64,000 bases of DNA from contig JABACO010000008.1 of the NCBI GenBank assembly GCA_013339895.1, positions 1,967,618 to 2,031,617 on the forward strand, read 5' to 3'. The stretch is from Ephydatia muelleri. Taxonomy: Eukaryota > Porifera > Demospongiae > Spongillida > Spongillidae. A program made the position numbers and the translations under genes. Of this stretch, positions 1-9,407 are shown in pieces (position 1 is the first letter of the stretch; each line of letters starts with the position of its first letter). The notes under the pieces are model-generated. The model did no database searches and was not told where the DNA came from. It worked only from the letters and a program-made list of their open reading frames with translations.

Positions 1-1250
1 GACTGGGTTATCCTTATGTCGAGTACCTGATAGCAAACACCTATGAAGCGGACCCTATGGCAGATTGCCATAGCTATAAGACTCGAGCAGTGCATGGAGT
101 TGGAGTGAACCTTACAGCACACAGCTATGAAGCACCCCACAGCAAAAAGCTAGTGGAGTTATCCTTACGTCGAGTACCCCATAGCAAACACCTATGAAGC
201 GGACTCTATGGCAGATTGCCATATGTGTAGCTGTCAGAGCAGTGTATGGAGTTAACCTTATGGCACACAGCTACGAAGCACTCCACAGCAAAAAGTGACG
301 GGGTTATGCTTATGTCGAGTACCACATAGCAAACACCTATGAAGTGGACCCTATGGCAGATAGCCATACATATCAGAGCAGTGTATGGAGTTGGAGTGAA
401 ACTTATGGCACACAGCTACGAAGCACCCCACAGCAAAGAGCTATGGGGTTAAACTTATGTCGAGTACCCCGTAGCAAACACCTATGAAGCGGACCCTATG
501 GCAGATAGCCATGGCTATCAGACTCGAGCAGTGTATGGAGTTGGAGTGAACCTTACAGCACATAGCTATGAAGCGCCCCATAGCAAAAAGCTAGTGGAGT
601 TATCCTTGTGTCGAGTACCCCATAGCAAACACCTATGAAGCGGACCCTATGGCCGATTGCCATACATGTAGCTGTCAGAGCAGTGTATGGAGTGAACCTT
701 ACAGCACACAGCTATGAAGCACCCCACAGCAAAAAGCTAGTGGAGTTAAACTTACGTTGAGTACCCCATATCAAACACATATGAAGCGGACCCATGGCTG
801 ATAGCCATTGCTATCAGACTCGAGCAGTGTATGGAGTTGAAGTGAACCTTACAGCACACAACTATGAAACACCCCACAGCAGAAAGCTATGGGGTTATCC
901 GTATGTCGAGTACCCTATAGCAAACACCTATGAATTGGACTCTATGGCAGAAGCCATATATATCAGAGCAGTTGGAGTTAACGTTACGGCACACAGCTAC
1001 GAAGCACCCCACAGCAAAAAGCTATGGGGTTAACTTTATTTTGAGTACCCCATAGCAAACACCTATGAAGTGGATCTTATGGCACATAGTTTAGTATGGA
1101 GCCTACAGCACACATTACCTCACAGCAAAATGCTATGGGGTTAATCTATGTCACCCATGAAGTGGAAATCTAAGGCTATGGCACACAGCCATGAACTAAC
1201 CTACAGCTAAAAGCTGTATGACAGTGAACCTTGCTGTGTACAGAGTACAT
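1..1250. repeat. Satellite array, about 8 direct units of roughly 140-155 bp
   Basis: A tandem array in which phrases such as GTCGAGTACCCCATAGCAAA, CACCTATGAAGCGGACCC and GCACACAGCTATGAAGCACC recur at about 14, 165, 309, 450, 605, 750, 899 and 1035. Units diverge by point changes and small indels and decay toward the right end (1040-1250). Each unit has small internal palindromes, for example CTATGGCAGATAGCCATAG. The short ORF at 794-1033 reads only through repeat units and is not a gene. The array starts before the window. Its inverted counterpart lies at 1475-1983. Confidence 0.93.
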
Positions 1251-1474
1251 TGTAGTAGCATGGCTTCATTTCCGTGGTGAATTTCATTGATATCCCTATA
1301 CACTTATTTAGGTTGGTCAGGGCCGGTAGTGTGGTATGTTTACAGGTACATGTACTAAAAGCAATAAGGATGCTAGTACAAGAATTGCACTTAACACTGC
1401 ACTATGCTTGCAGCGTCCACGAATACTAGGATCCGCTGTTTGATGCACGTGTATTCTATATCTAATCCACTCCA
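1251..1474. other. Spacer between the direct and inverted satellite arrays
   Basis: About 220 bp of non-repeated sequence between the two arrays. No ORF or RNA gene is visible. It is the centre of a head-to-head arrangement and could be a remnant of a mobile element whose ends carried the repeats; this is inference. Confidence 0.5.
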
Positions 1475-1983
1475 TAGGTGTGTTTGCTTTGAGGTATTGG
1501 ACACAGGGTTAACCCCCTAGCTGTTATGGCTGTCTGCCATAGCTGCATAGGATCCACTTCATGGGTGACATAGGATTTACCCCAAGCTTTTTCTGTGTGC
1601 CGTAAGGTTCATTCCTATTCACTGCTCTGATATGTATGGCTATCTGCCATAGGGTCCACTTCATAGGTGTTTGCTATGGGGTACTCGACGTAAGGATAAC
1701 CCCATAGCTTTTTGCTGTGGGGTGCTTTGTAGCTGTGTGCTATAAGTTTCACTCCAACTCCATACACTGCTCTGCTATCTGCCATAGGATCCACTTCATA
1801 GGTGTTTGCTATGGGGTACTCGACATAACCCCATCACTTTTTGCTGTAGAGTGCTTCGTAGCTGTGCAGTACTCTGACTGCTATGGCTATCTGCCATAGG
1901 GTCCGCTTCATAGGTGTTTGCTATGGGTTACTTGACATAGAGATAACCCCATAGCTTCTTAGTATGGGATGCTTCGTAGCTGT
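1475..1983. repeat. Inverted part of the roughly 150-bp satellite (about 3 units)
   Basis: Reads as the reverse complement of the units in 1-1250: CTATCTGCCATAGGGTCC, CACTTCATAGGTGTTTGCTA and GGGTACTCGACGTAAGGATA recur. The last unit stops at about 1983 (GCTTCGTAGCTGTG), where Gypsy gag sequence starts abruptly. A further single unit in the same inverted orientation follows the Gypsy LTR at 6259-6375, so the Gypsy sequence lies inside this array. Confidence 0.92.
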
Positions 1984-2220
1984 GAAGATGAGAGGCTAGA
2001 CAAGCTGGAGGTCATGGTGGTGAGTAAATCTAATCCATCTTCACAGGAAAAGCAAGATACCGACAGAGCAAAGGATGCTGGAAAAAGGGGGCCGATATGT
2101 TGGAACTGTGGAAAGAGAGGACACATTGCACGTAGGTGTTGGAGTAGCAAGAATTCAAAGCAGCAGGAAAACTTCAAACCCTCCATGGTAAGGGCCAGCC
2201 ATGCGGGGGAGGAGCACTGA
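1984..2220 (+). pseudogene. Gag C-terminal fragment with zinc knuckle
   Basis: About 79 residues of Gag nucleocapsid in one frame, ending in TGA at 2218-2220. A CCHC zinc knuckle (CWNCGKRGHIARRC, CX2CX4HX4C) sits at about 2098-2139, preceded by a charged Lys/Asp/Glu-rich stretch. Zinc knuckles of this form bind the retroelement RNA during packaging. The matrix/capsid part is missing: the ORF begins within satellite sequence, so its first few residues are not Gag. The pol frame is open across the gag stop and lies in the -1 frame relative to gag, which fits pol expression by -1 frameshifting, although no textbook slippery heptamer is obvious. Confidence 0.85.
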
Positions 2221-2258
2221 AGGCCCAGGACAGTGAAGCACAAATAGCAGTTCCCACT

Positions 2259-5200
2259 TTGTCAGTACCCAGTGGTATGTTGAGGGTTTGTGTACAAGGA
2301 ACGATTGCTTCCACCCCTATAAAATTTCTAGTAGATACGGGTGCAGCAGTGTCATTATTGAGTAGCAAAATATGGAGAGAGATAGAGAACACAAGGGTCC
2401 CTATTGTTATGCAGCCATGGTTGGGTGAAAAACTAGTGGGGGTTAATGGCACTCCATTGTCTGTTAGAGGATGTATACATGCGCCCTTGTGCATTGGTGG
2501 TACTCAGTTCAATGGATCCTTTGTCATAGCAAGTGACCTTTGGGTAGAAGCAATTGTTGGATTAGATTTCATTAGGGCACATAAGTGTGTTATTGACTGC
2601 TCTAATAACACTATTAGCTTCAAATCAGCAGATGTGTCCGTAGAACTCCTATCTCCAAAAGCAATGGAAGAAATGTCATCCACAGTCAGGTCGATAGGAC
2701 TGGTGACAACAGAAAGAATACTTGTACCTCCTGAGTGTGAAATGGAGTTGATGGTCGCACCGGTGGACAATACGGTTAGGGCATTGGGCGGTGTTTGGAT
2801 GGTAGAAAATGACTCTAAGCTGAGTCATGGGGTGATAGTTGCCAGAGCTATTACAAGTCCATCAGATGGACTGGTTCCTATTCGTATTCTTAATCCTCGA
2901 GAGTGCAGCATTGAGCTGAAGAAAGGAACTGAACTGGCTAAAATGGATCATATCGAACAGGGTTCTATACTCAATGTCTCAGTCACAACAAGCAGAGAAT
3001 CTTCAACTACGAACCAGCTGCTGTGGGAGATGGTGAACAAGGTGGGTGATTGTCTCGGGACTAAGGAGAAAGAACAGTTGTACGTGTTGTTACAAGAATA
3101 TGCAGATGTGTTCTGTTTCAGAAGTAACGAATTGGGGCGAACGTCAGTATTGCGCCACCATATTAACATAGAAAATGCTTCCCCAATCCATCAGCTTCCC
3201 CGACGTGTTCCCCATGCACGCCGAGAAGAAGTGCGCCGTTTGCTGAGAGAAATGCTTGACAATGGTGTTATTGAGCTTTCTGATAGCTCATGGTCGTCCC
3301 CTGTTGTGCTGGCCAAGAAAAAGGATGGTAGCTTGCGTTTCTGTGTGGATTATAGAAAAGTAAATGCTGTAACAAGAAAGGATGCCTATCCTCTCCCCAG
3401 AGTCGACGACACATTGGACACGTTAGGCGGGTCAAAGTTCTTTACCACCTTGGACCTCGCCAGTGGGTACTGGCAGGTAGAAGTGGCCACAGAAGATAGG
3501 CCAAAGACGGCATTTGTAACACCGGAGGGACTTTTTCAGTTCAAGGTAATGCCGTTTGGCCTTTGTAATGCCCCTGCTACTTTTCAACGCCTAATGGACA
3601 GGGTATTGGGCGGCCTTAAATGGTCAAGCTGTCTAGTGTATTTTGATGACATCATTGTTATTGGTAGCACTTTTTCGGAGCACTTAAAGCATTTGGCAGC
3701 TGTACTAACCCATCTCAGGCAGTCTGGGTTGAAACTGAATCCAACTAAATGCAAACTTTGCCAGCAGCAAGTGACGTTTCTAGGACACATCGTCTCTACC
3801 CAGGGCATATCCACAGACCCGGAAAAGGTCGAAGTGATTGCGAAGTGGCCCACACCTCAATCTAAGCGTGATGTCCAACAGTTTTTGGCACTGGCGAATT
3901 ATTACCGCAGATTTATCAAAGATTTTGGTGTCATTGCTAAGCCACTTAATCGACTAACAGAAAAGAACACTACATTTGAATGGTCAACTACATGTCAGCG
4001 TGCTTTTGAAAACCTTCGAAACTGCTTGGTGGAGCCCCCGGTTCTGGCCTATCCAAACTACACGAGGGACTTTCTCCTAGATACCGATGCTAGTAACTGT
4101 GGGATAGGTGCGGTACTCTCGCAAGTTGATGATTCTGGTGCCGAAAGGGTTATTTGTTACGCTAGCCGTTCTCTCAGTAGGCAGGAGCAGAGATACTGCG
4201 TGACCCGAAGGGAATTGCTGGCAGTCGTGGAGTTCACTCAGCATTTCCGCCACTACCTCTTAGGAAGGAAGTTCATTTTAAGAACCGACCACGGGTCACT
4301 TGTCTGGCTAAGAAATTTTAAGGAACCCGAGGGACAGCTGGCTAGATGGCTTGAACGCCTGGAAGAGTACAACTTCACAGTGGTTCATAGAAAAGGATCT
4401 CAACATAACAATGCAGATGCCCTTTCGCGATTACCTTGTCGGCAGTGTGGGCGTGATAGCCATACCACAGAAAACAGTGATGCGACACTACCTGAAGTAA
4501 TGGGAGTTGTGACCAGCAGTCCTTTCCAGACATACAGTACCGAGGAGATGCGTAAGTTGCAAATGGAGGATACTATTATTGGACCGGTGTTTGCTGCAGT
4601 TAAGAGTGGGAGGCGACCATTGGCGGATCAGGTAAGTGCATGGCAAAGAGAGAGCAAGTGGTTGCTACAACAGTGGGAATCTCTGTGTATGTATAAGGGG
4701 CTAATGTATAGGAGAAATTTTCTTGAGCAGATGACTAAACTCCAACTAGTGCTACCCTACTCCCTGCATTGCGAGGTATTGAAAGAGCTCCATGAAGGCG
4801 CTGTGGGTGGACACCTTGGTGAAAGCAAGATGCTGGGACGACTCAAAGAACGCTTTTATTGGCCTAGTTGCAGTGAGGCAGTATCGGATTGGTGTAAGTC
4901 ATGTATTAAGTGTGCCACTAGGAAGACCACAGTACCAAAACCAAGGGCAGGCCTTCAGACTATCCGAGCGGGGTACCCCATGCAGATAGTGTGTGTGGAC
5001 ATTATGGAACCACTACCAGAGACGGAGAGAGGGAGCAAGTATGTCTTAGTAGTGGCAGACTACTACACTAAGTGGGTGGAAGTCTACGGCATCCCTAATC
5101 AGGAGGCAACTACTGTAGCAGTAAAGTTAGTTGACGAAATGTTCTGCCGTTTTTCCCCTCCCGAGCAACTCCACTCGGACCAAGGCCGCCAGTTTGAATC

Positions 5201-6116
5201 CCAGCTTATTAAAGAAATCTGCAATTTGCTTCACATCAGAAAGTCACACACTACCCCATATAGACCTCAAGGGAATGGAATGGTGGAGCGATTTAATCGG
5301 ACCCTTCTGGACATGCTGGCCACAGTGGTGGGTGATCACCCATCTGATTGGGAAATGTACATTCGAAAACTGTGTTTTGCTTATAACACAAGTACCCATT
5401 CTTCCACAGGTTTCACACCATTCTATCTAATGTTTGGTCGGCAGGCATCCATTCCTGTTGATCTGATGTTCCCTTTTAACCTAGGTCCTGAAAAAGAGTT
5501 TCGAACGTATGTGGAGCAGTTGCGGAAAGGATTGCGTGATGCTTATGCTATTGTCCGGGAGAATTGTGACGCCGATCACCGTCGGCAAAAGGCCTTGTAC
5601 GATCGCAAAGTCTCTGGTCAACCGTTTGGAAAAGGGGCTTTAGTGTGGCTGTTCGACCCAGCAGTACCACGTGGGAAATGCAAAAAACTTCATCACCCGT
5701 GGAAAGGCCCTTTCGTAGTCGTGGAGAAAGTGGGCGACAGCACTTACAAGATTCAGAGGAAAGAAGGGGGGAAGTTTCACATTGTTCATTTCGATAGATT
5801 GAAGCGGTGCAATTTGAGCGAATCCAGAGATGACCCTACACCACTTCCTACACCGCCTCTGACTGCTCACCCGGACGGAGACGGTAATATTGAGGAAAAG
5901 GATGAATTAGTACTACTGGATGACGATGACGATGATGACGACAATTTGGACCGTGAAATTGCCGAGCAAATTATTCCGGAGAGAAACCTCCTAGGCCAGG
6001 GCCAGGCAGTTGCAGAAGTCCCTCTAGCGAACCCAGAAGCAGCCGAAACCATCCGACGTTACCCAGCCAGACACCGTCGTGCTCCGGACCGCTACGGCCC
6101 CTACGTCTCATTTTAG
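2259..6116 (+). CDS. Gypsy Pol polyprotein (protease, RT, RNase H, integrase)
   Basis: One uninterrupted reading frame of 1285 residues, counted from a TTG used only as a reference point because the frame stays open upstream into the gag overlap. Domain order is that of Ty3/Gypsy. The aspartic protease has DTGA at residues 26-29. Reverse transcriptase has a YFDD catalytic box at about 461-464. RNase H starts with DTDA near 608 and has a later NADALSR motif. Integrase has an HHCC zinc region at about 845-885 and a DDE core at D914, D974 and E1010, with 35 residues between the last two. A GPF-type module (WKGPFVVVEK, about 1150) follows. There is no chromodomain. Near the C-terminus is an aspartate run (about 1221-1229). 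No stops or frameshifts are present, so the copy is young or only recently lost its 5' end. Confidence 0.96.
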   Translation: MSVPSGMLRVCVQGTIASTPIKFLVDTGAAVSLLSSKIWREIENTRVPIVMQPWLGEKLVGVNGTPLSVRGCIHAPLCIGGTQFNGSFVIASDLWVEAIVGLDFIRAHKCVIDCSNNTISFKSADVSVELLSPKAMEEMSSTVRSIGLVTTERILVPPECEMELMVAPVDNTVRALGGVWMVENDSKLSHGVIVARAITSPSDGLVPIRILNPRECSIELKKGTELAKMDHIEQGSILNVSVTTSRESSTTNQLLWEMVNKVGDCLGTKEKEQLYVLLQEYADVFCFRSNELGRTSVLRHHINIENASPIHQLPRRVPHARREEVRRLLREMLDNGVIELSDSSWSSPVVLAKKKDGSLRFCVDYRKVNAVTRKDAYPLPRVDDTLDTLGGSKFFTTLDLASGYWQVEVATEDRPKTAFVTPEGLFQFKVMPFGLCNAPATFQRLMDRVLGGLKWSSCLVYFDDIIVIGSTFSEHLKHLAAVLTHLRQSGLKLNPTKCKLCQQQVTFLGHIVSTQGISTDPEKVEVIAKWPTPQSKRDVQQFLALANYYRRFIKDFGVIAKPLNRLTEKNTTFEWSTTCQRAFENLRNCLVEPPVLAYPNYTRDFLLDTDASNCGIGAVLSQVDDSGAERVICYASRSLSRQEQRYCVTRRELLAVVEFTQHFRHYLLGRKFILRTDHGSLVWLRNFKEPEGQLARWLERLEEYNFTVVHRKGSQHNNADALSRLPCRQCGRDSHTTENSDATLPEVMGVVTSSPFQTYSTEEMRKLQMEDTIIGPVFAAVKSGRRPLADQVSAWQRESKWLLQQWESLCMYKGLMYRRNFLEQMTKLQLVLPYSLHCEVLKELHEGAVGGHLGESKMLGRLKERFYWPSCSEAVSDWCKSCIKCATRKTTVPKPRAGLQTIRAGYPMQIVCVDIMEPLPETERGSKYVLVVADYYTKWVEVYGIPNQEATTVAVKLVDEMFCRFSPPEQLHSDQGRQFESQLIKEICNLLHIRKSHTTPYRPQGNGMVERFNRTLLDMLATVVGDHPSDWEMYIRKLCFAYNTSTHSSTGFTPFYLMFGRQASIPVDLMFPFNLGPEKEFRTYVEQLRKGLRDAYAIVRENCDADHRRQKALYDRKVSGQPFGKGALVWLFDPAVPRGKCKKLHHPWKGPFVVVEKVGDSTYKIQRKEGGKFHIVHFDRLKRCNLSESRDDPTPLPTPPLTAHPDGDGNIEEKDELVLLDDDDDDDDNLDREIAEQIIPERNLLGQGQAVAEVPLANPEAAETIRRYPARHRRAPDRYGPYVSF

Positions 6117-6131
6117 AAAGAGAGGGAGCAA
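6117..6131 (+). other. Polypurine tract of the Gypsy element
   Basis: The purine-rich AAAGAGAGGGAGCAA run lies directly between the pol stop and the LTR start. This is the expected position and composition of the primer for plus-strand DNA synthesis. Confidence 0.7.
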
Positions 6132-6258
6132 TGTAATGAGTTGAATTGTGCGCTTGCGCACAAAAGTACAAGTGCATGGAATGACTGATCGTATATATAT
6201 ATATTTGTAATGCTGTATTGATTGCTGTGATTGTCATTACTTTTGGCCAATCATTACA
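6132..6258 (+). repeat. 3' LTR of the Gypsy element (127 bp)
   Basis: Starts TGTAATGA and ends TCATTACA, a perfect 8-bp inverted repeat with canonical TG...CA termini, immediately after the purine tract. It contains a TA-rich run (GTATATATATATATTTG) that could act as a TATA box and a small GCGCTTGCGC palindrome. At 127 bp it is short for a Gypsy LTR. No second copy exists in the window, so the 5' partner is lost. Confidence 0.82.
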
Positions 6259-6375
6259 TATGTATGGCTATCTGCCATAGGGTCCACTTCATAGGTGTTT
6301 GCTATGGGGTACTCGACATAAGGATAACCCCATCACTTTTTGATGTGGAGTGCTTCGTAGCTGTGTGCCCTCCAT
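6259..6375. repeat. Single inverted satellite unit to the right of the LTR
   Basis: Matches the inverted units at 1475-1983: it contains GGCTATCTGCCATAGGGTCC and GGGTACTCGACATAAGGATA. It begins at the first base after the LTR. Compared with a whole unit, about 45 bp are missing between the left junction at 1983 and this point. Confidence 0.85.
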
Positions 6376-6785
6376 ATACACGCATTATCGTTCATGACTC
6401 GGTGAAGTACTTGCAGAGATAATATATAGATTATCTATTGTACTTGTTTAAACAATAGCAGGTGTCGCGTGAGGCGTGAGTCGGTGTGACTGTGACTATG
6501 CATTCTAGTAGTGACGTGAGCTCATGCATGTTACTTAGTACCATGTGTATCCTGGTTTACTAGCGTTAGTATAGTCTTTATCTTTACATTGCTTTGCGAC
6601 GCTTTGCAAGGGCGTATAGACAAGTTTTTAGGGTGGGGGGTCTAAGTTAGTAACTAGTATTAAAAATACATCATTTTTATTTGTGGTTACTTTTTGCTTG
6701 CGCGTGGGTTTTGTTTGTGAATACGACCTGGCTTGCTACACATGCATATATGTAGAGCTGTACACTTCCAACTCAATCAGCTCAT
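6376..6785. other. Unassigned stretch, no gene seen
   Basis: About 400 bp without an ORF of note. It contains short AT-rich and TG-rich stretches. No repeat from elsewhere in the window was recognised here. Confidence 0.5.
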
Positions 6786-6789
6786 GACG

Positions 6790-7735
6790 ATAACCTTGAA
6801 GGTACCGACAGTCATCTTCAAATAGACAATCCTGCTGCTGGTAGTGTAGTAGATAGGACTGTTCCGTTGCTCGATAAAGCACAGTCAATTAATCAAGCGG
6901 AATCTTCGGATGCAGTATCCATGACTGTTCCAGTTTCTCTGGAGCCCAATAACCGGCCCGCATCAGCCAATCTTGCGGCCATTTCCCAAAAGAACGTTTG
7001 GCACGCAGCAACGGTCGTTTTGCTCCTCATGGTATGATAAACACAAATGGCTTCATTACGAAGAGAGCACAGATAAAGTATTTTGCTACTACTGCATGGT
7101 AGCTGAGAAAATGGATGGTATTATCATGGTAATAGAGACGTTGCGTTTTCAACTGAAGGCTTTTTAAATTGGATAAAAGGATTGGAACGTTTTGAAAGAC
7201 ACGAGAGCACAGCTGCTCATCATGAAGCAGTAGAAATGCTTGTATGCAAAACAAGAGATGTTGGAGAGATGTTGAGCGATAGTTATGCATTAGAAACATG
7301 CAGAAAAATGCTCTCGGTAATTATAAGCTTTTTAGGTTGGCATTGCGAGGACATAAAAAGAAATCCACATCAGATCGAACTGAAGGCGGGGAATTAGACT
7401 CCAATTTGACATTGACAGTATTTGACACGTCAACAAAAGAAATACTTTTCAGAAGTAAATAAGATTCTCAAACTTATTCTACTTATGCCTCAGTGCGACT
7501 AACGCGACTTCTGAGAGAAGTTTCAGTGCTCTAAGAAGGCTAAAAACATGGCTTCACACTACGACGAGCCAGCAAAGAATTAACTGGTGCATGATACTAC
7601 CCGTGCACAAGGATCGGACAGATAAACTGCCAATCACTGAAATAGCAGATGAATTTATCACAAGAAACCAAAGCAGAATTGATATCTTTAATTTGGTTTA
7701 TTTAAGTAATAAGTATGCAATGATTATTTAGCAAA
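6790..7735 (+). pseudogene. hAT-family transposase remnant (TTF-type zinc finger plus dimerisation domain)
   Basis: Two recognisable ends of a hAT transposase related to ZMYM1-like proteins. At about 6955-7120 is a TTF-type zinc-finger segment (FPKRTFG, WLHYEES, VFCYYC). After a frame change, FSTEGFLNWIKGLERFERHE continues at about 7147-7210. At about 7510-7690, in yet another frame, lies the C-terminal dimerisation region (SERSFSALRRLKTWL, then HKDRTDKLPITEIADEF). The large catalytic middle is missing and several stops and frame changes separate the pieces, so this is a dead, internally deleted copy. Terminal inverted repeats were not located. Confidence 0.82.
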
Positions 7736-7989
7736 TCTACTTGCCTGAAATTCTGTGCTAAATGTAGGTCATTCATTAATGAATGCATAATATCCGTAAT
7801 TCCTTGTTTTCTTACTTTTTACTCAATTGCAGTCTACAATTCCTACATCACCAATTTTATTTTAATATCTTGTATAGTTATGGTGAGATCCCTGTGTCTT
7901 GTTCATATTTCATAGAAGAAATTGGGCATGCATGATGCACTTTTCATGAGCATCTTTGTACTATACTACAGTGCATATGTTATGAGGCA
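7736..7989. other. AT-rich stretch, nothing recognised
   Basis: About 250 bp of AT-rich sequence between the hAT remnant and the short-unit satellite. No coding signal was seen. Confidence 0.4.
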
Positions 7990-7994
7990 CAGAT

Positions 7995-8190
7995 ATACTC
8001 ATAGGTACACTTTCACACCAATTCTGTAGGTACACACCCCTTCCATTGGTACACACCCTTCTATAGGTACACACCCTTCTATAGGTACACACCCTTCCTA
8101 GGTACACACCCTTCTATAGGTACAACCCTTCTATAGGTACACACCCTTCTATAGGTACACATCCCTTCCATAAGGTACACATCACCTGCT
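7995..8190. repeat. 18-bp satellite, direct orientation
   Basis: About 9-10 copies of a unit close to ATAGGTACACACCCTTCT, with small length variants (one copy lacks bases between CTTCC and TAGG). The reverse-oriented units lie at 8313-8395 and 9408-9505, so the whole locus is arranged head-to-head about roughly 8250. Confidence 0.92.
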
Positions 8191-8312
8191 TCCTATGGAA
8201 AGGGTGCCACGGTGTTACGTGACGTGTTCCTTTGTGCATTATTCTGCATGAGGACATTTTCCAATGCCGTCACTATGTTACAACTTCCTCAACCTCATAA
8301 ACTTTCCGTCAT

Positions 8313-8395
8313 ATCATGGAAGGGATGTGTACCTGTGGAAGGGGTGTGTACCTATGGAAGGGGTGTGTACCTATGGAAGGGGTGTGTACCTATAT
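8313..8395. repeat. 19-bp satellite, inverted orientation, part 1
   Basis: About four copies of TATGGAAGGGGTGTGTACC, the reverse complement of the 7995-8190 unit. The array is interrupted at 8400 by the Crypton-like element and resumes at 9408. Confidence 0.9.
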
Positions 8396-8400
8396 ATATG

Positions 8401-8541
8401 TTAGACACTGAAACCGAGGGATCTACGTGATTTAGAATCCCCACGGGCCCTGGGCTGTAGCGTCCCGAGCGGTAGCGAGGGCGCTACTAAGGGCCCGAGG
8501 GGATTCTAAATCACGTAGATCCCGAAGGTGACAGTGTCTAA
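8401..8541. repeat. Left-end hairpin of the Crypton-like element
   Basis: Arms of about 50 bp. TTAGACACTG, GGATCTACGTGATTTAGAAT and GGGCCC in the left arm pair with their complements at 8489-8541. The loop of about 40 bp is itself partly self-complementary (TAGCG...CGCTA). The shared TTTAGAATCCCC / GGATTCTAA motif reappears in the right-end repeats. Confidence 0.88.
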
Positions 8542-8610
8542 CCAATTTAGACAATAGAAACCAATAAATTATCACTCAACGCAGCAATTAGATACGTACA
8601 TAGCAACCGT

Positions 8611-9020
8611 TTGAAGGTATACAAAGAGAATTGGAAATCCTTGGTGCCGAATTTTTTGACTGGTTATGCGATGGTTCCGATGTATACATCACTCTGTTCA
8701 AAAACCGAAAACAAAAATCCTGACGCTCCATTTTACTTGAAACCACTTGCCAAACCTACAGAATCATGCTGGTTTTCAACGATTCCTCTCGGGCATAACA
8801 TACTTCAAAGCACAATAGCTCGCATGTGCAACGCTGCGGGAATCAGTGGGTTTAAAACCAATCATTCATTGAGAGCCACTGCTGCTACCCGCTTGTACCA
8901 GTCAGGAGTTGACGAGCGCGCAGTTAGTTATGGAACGAACGGGGCATCGCAGTATCGACGGTATTCGCTCCTATAAAAGAACCGCTGATTTTCAGCGTGA
9001 GAATATCTCAGATATTTTGA
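8611..9020 (+). pseudogene. Tyrosine recombinase fragment (Crypton / DUF3504-like), frameshifted
   Basis: A frame from 8611 carries the C-terminal half of a tyrosine recombinase: CNAAGISGFKTNHSLRATAA has the HxxR box (HSLR). At about 8928 the frame shifts by one base and continues as VMERTGHRSIDGIRSYKRT, with the second histidine region (GHRS) and the putative nucleophile tyrosine in SYKRT. These motifs and their spacing match the recombinase domain of Crypton elements and the vertebrate genes derived from them (ZMYM2 and QRICH1 types). The N-terminal part is absent. The frame change makes it a pseudogene. Confidence 0.78.
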
Positions 9021-9220
9021 ATTGCAATGTATCAAAACGAGTGGTACCGTGTCCATGCCTTCAGTTGCCGATGGTATCAAAAGAACGTCGTACCTGGAAC
9101 GTATAATTTCCACACTTGTGCAAACGTAACTTTTAATATACAGTATGGACCAATATATCATGTACGCAACTCATGTTATTTAATATAAAAAAAAAAAGGA
9201 GTATTCAAAAATTTAAAAAA

Positions 9221-9338
9221 GTGCCAGCGGGAGGGATTCTAAGTGCCAGCGGGAGGGATTCTAAGTGCCAGAGGGAGGGATTCTAAGTGCCAGAGGGGGG
9301 GATTCTAAGTGCCCAGGGCACTTAGAATCCCTCTCGAG
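9221..9338. repeat. 22-bp repeats and right-end hairpin of the Crypton-like element
   Basis: Four tandem copies of a 22-bp unit (GTGCCAGCGGGAGGGATTCT plus AA) at 9221-9308. They are followed by GTGCCCAGGGCAC and the inverted CTTAGAATCCCTCTCG, which can fold back on the last unit. The first two units are identical and the third and fourth differ by single bases. Confidence 0.88.
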
Positions 9339-9407
9339 GTTTCTACCGCGTTTAGATACCTGCAATTGATCAATCAGATTGCGCGAATCGCTTCCGCTAT
9401 TGTCTAA

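Larger units (their letters stand above)
1984..6258 (+). mobile_element. 5'-truncated Ty3/Gypsy LTR retrotransposon
   Basis: The remaining part of a Gypsy element: a partial gag with zinc knuckle, a full pol, a purine-rich tract and one short LTR. The left edge is a sharp junction with satellite DNA at about 1983. No 5' LTR, primer-binding site or gag N-terminus is present, so the element as it stands could not be copied on its own. The 3' LTR is defined by perfect 8-bp inverted ends. No env-like ORF is seen. Loss of the 5' end could be by recombination within the satellite or a deletion; an assembly join is also possible. Confidence 0.92.
8401..9407 (+). mobile_element. Crypton-like tyrosine-recombinase element with hairpin ends
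   Basis: A 1007-bp block that interrupts a 19-bp satellite, with TTAGACA at its left edge and TGTCTAA at its right edge. The left end is a large hairpin (8401-8541). Next comes a broken recombinase gene, then four 22-bp repeats and a second small hairpin sharing the motif GGATTCTAA with the left hairpin. A second copy of the terminal motif (TTAGACAATAG at 8547-8557) pairs with CTATTGTCTAA at 9397-9407. Cryptons move through a tyrosine recombinase and usually lack terminal inverted repeats, so these structured ends are unusual. The copy is non-functional because its gene is truncated and frameshifted. Confidence 0.7.

Noticed and set aside
1717..1899. ORFs inside the satellite, also 794-1033 and 6231-6422
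   Set aside because: They follow repeat units and change with each unit's indels.
7995..8190. Short regular repeats resembling a CRISPR array
   Set aside because: The units are contiguous with no unique spacers, there are no cas genes, and the surrounding DNA is animal nuclear DNA.
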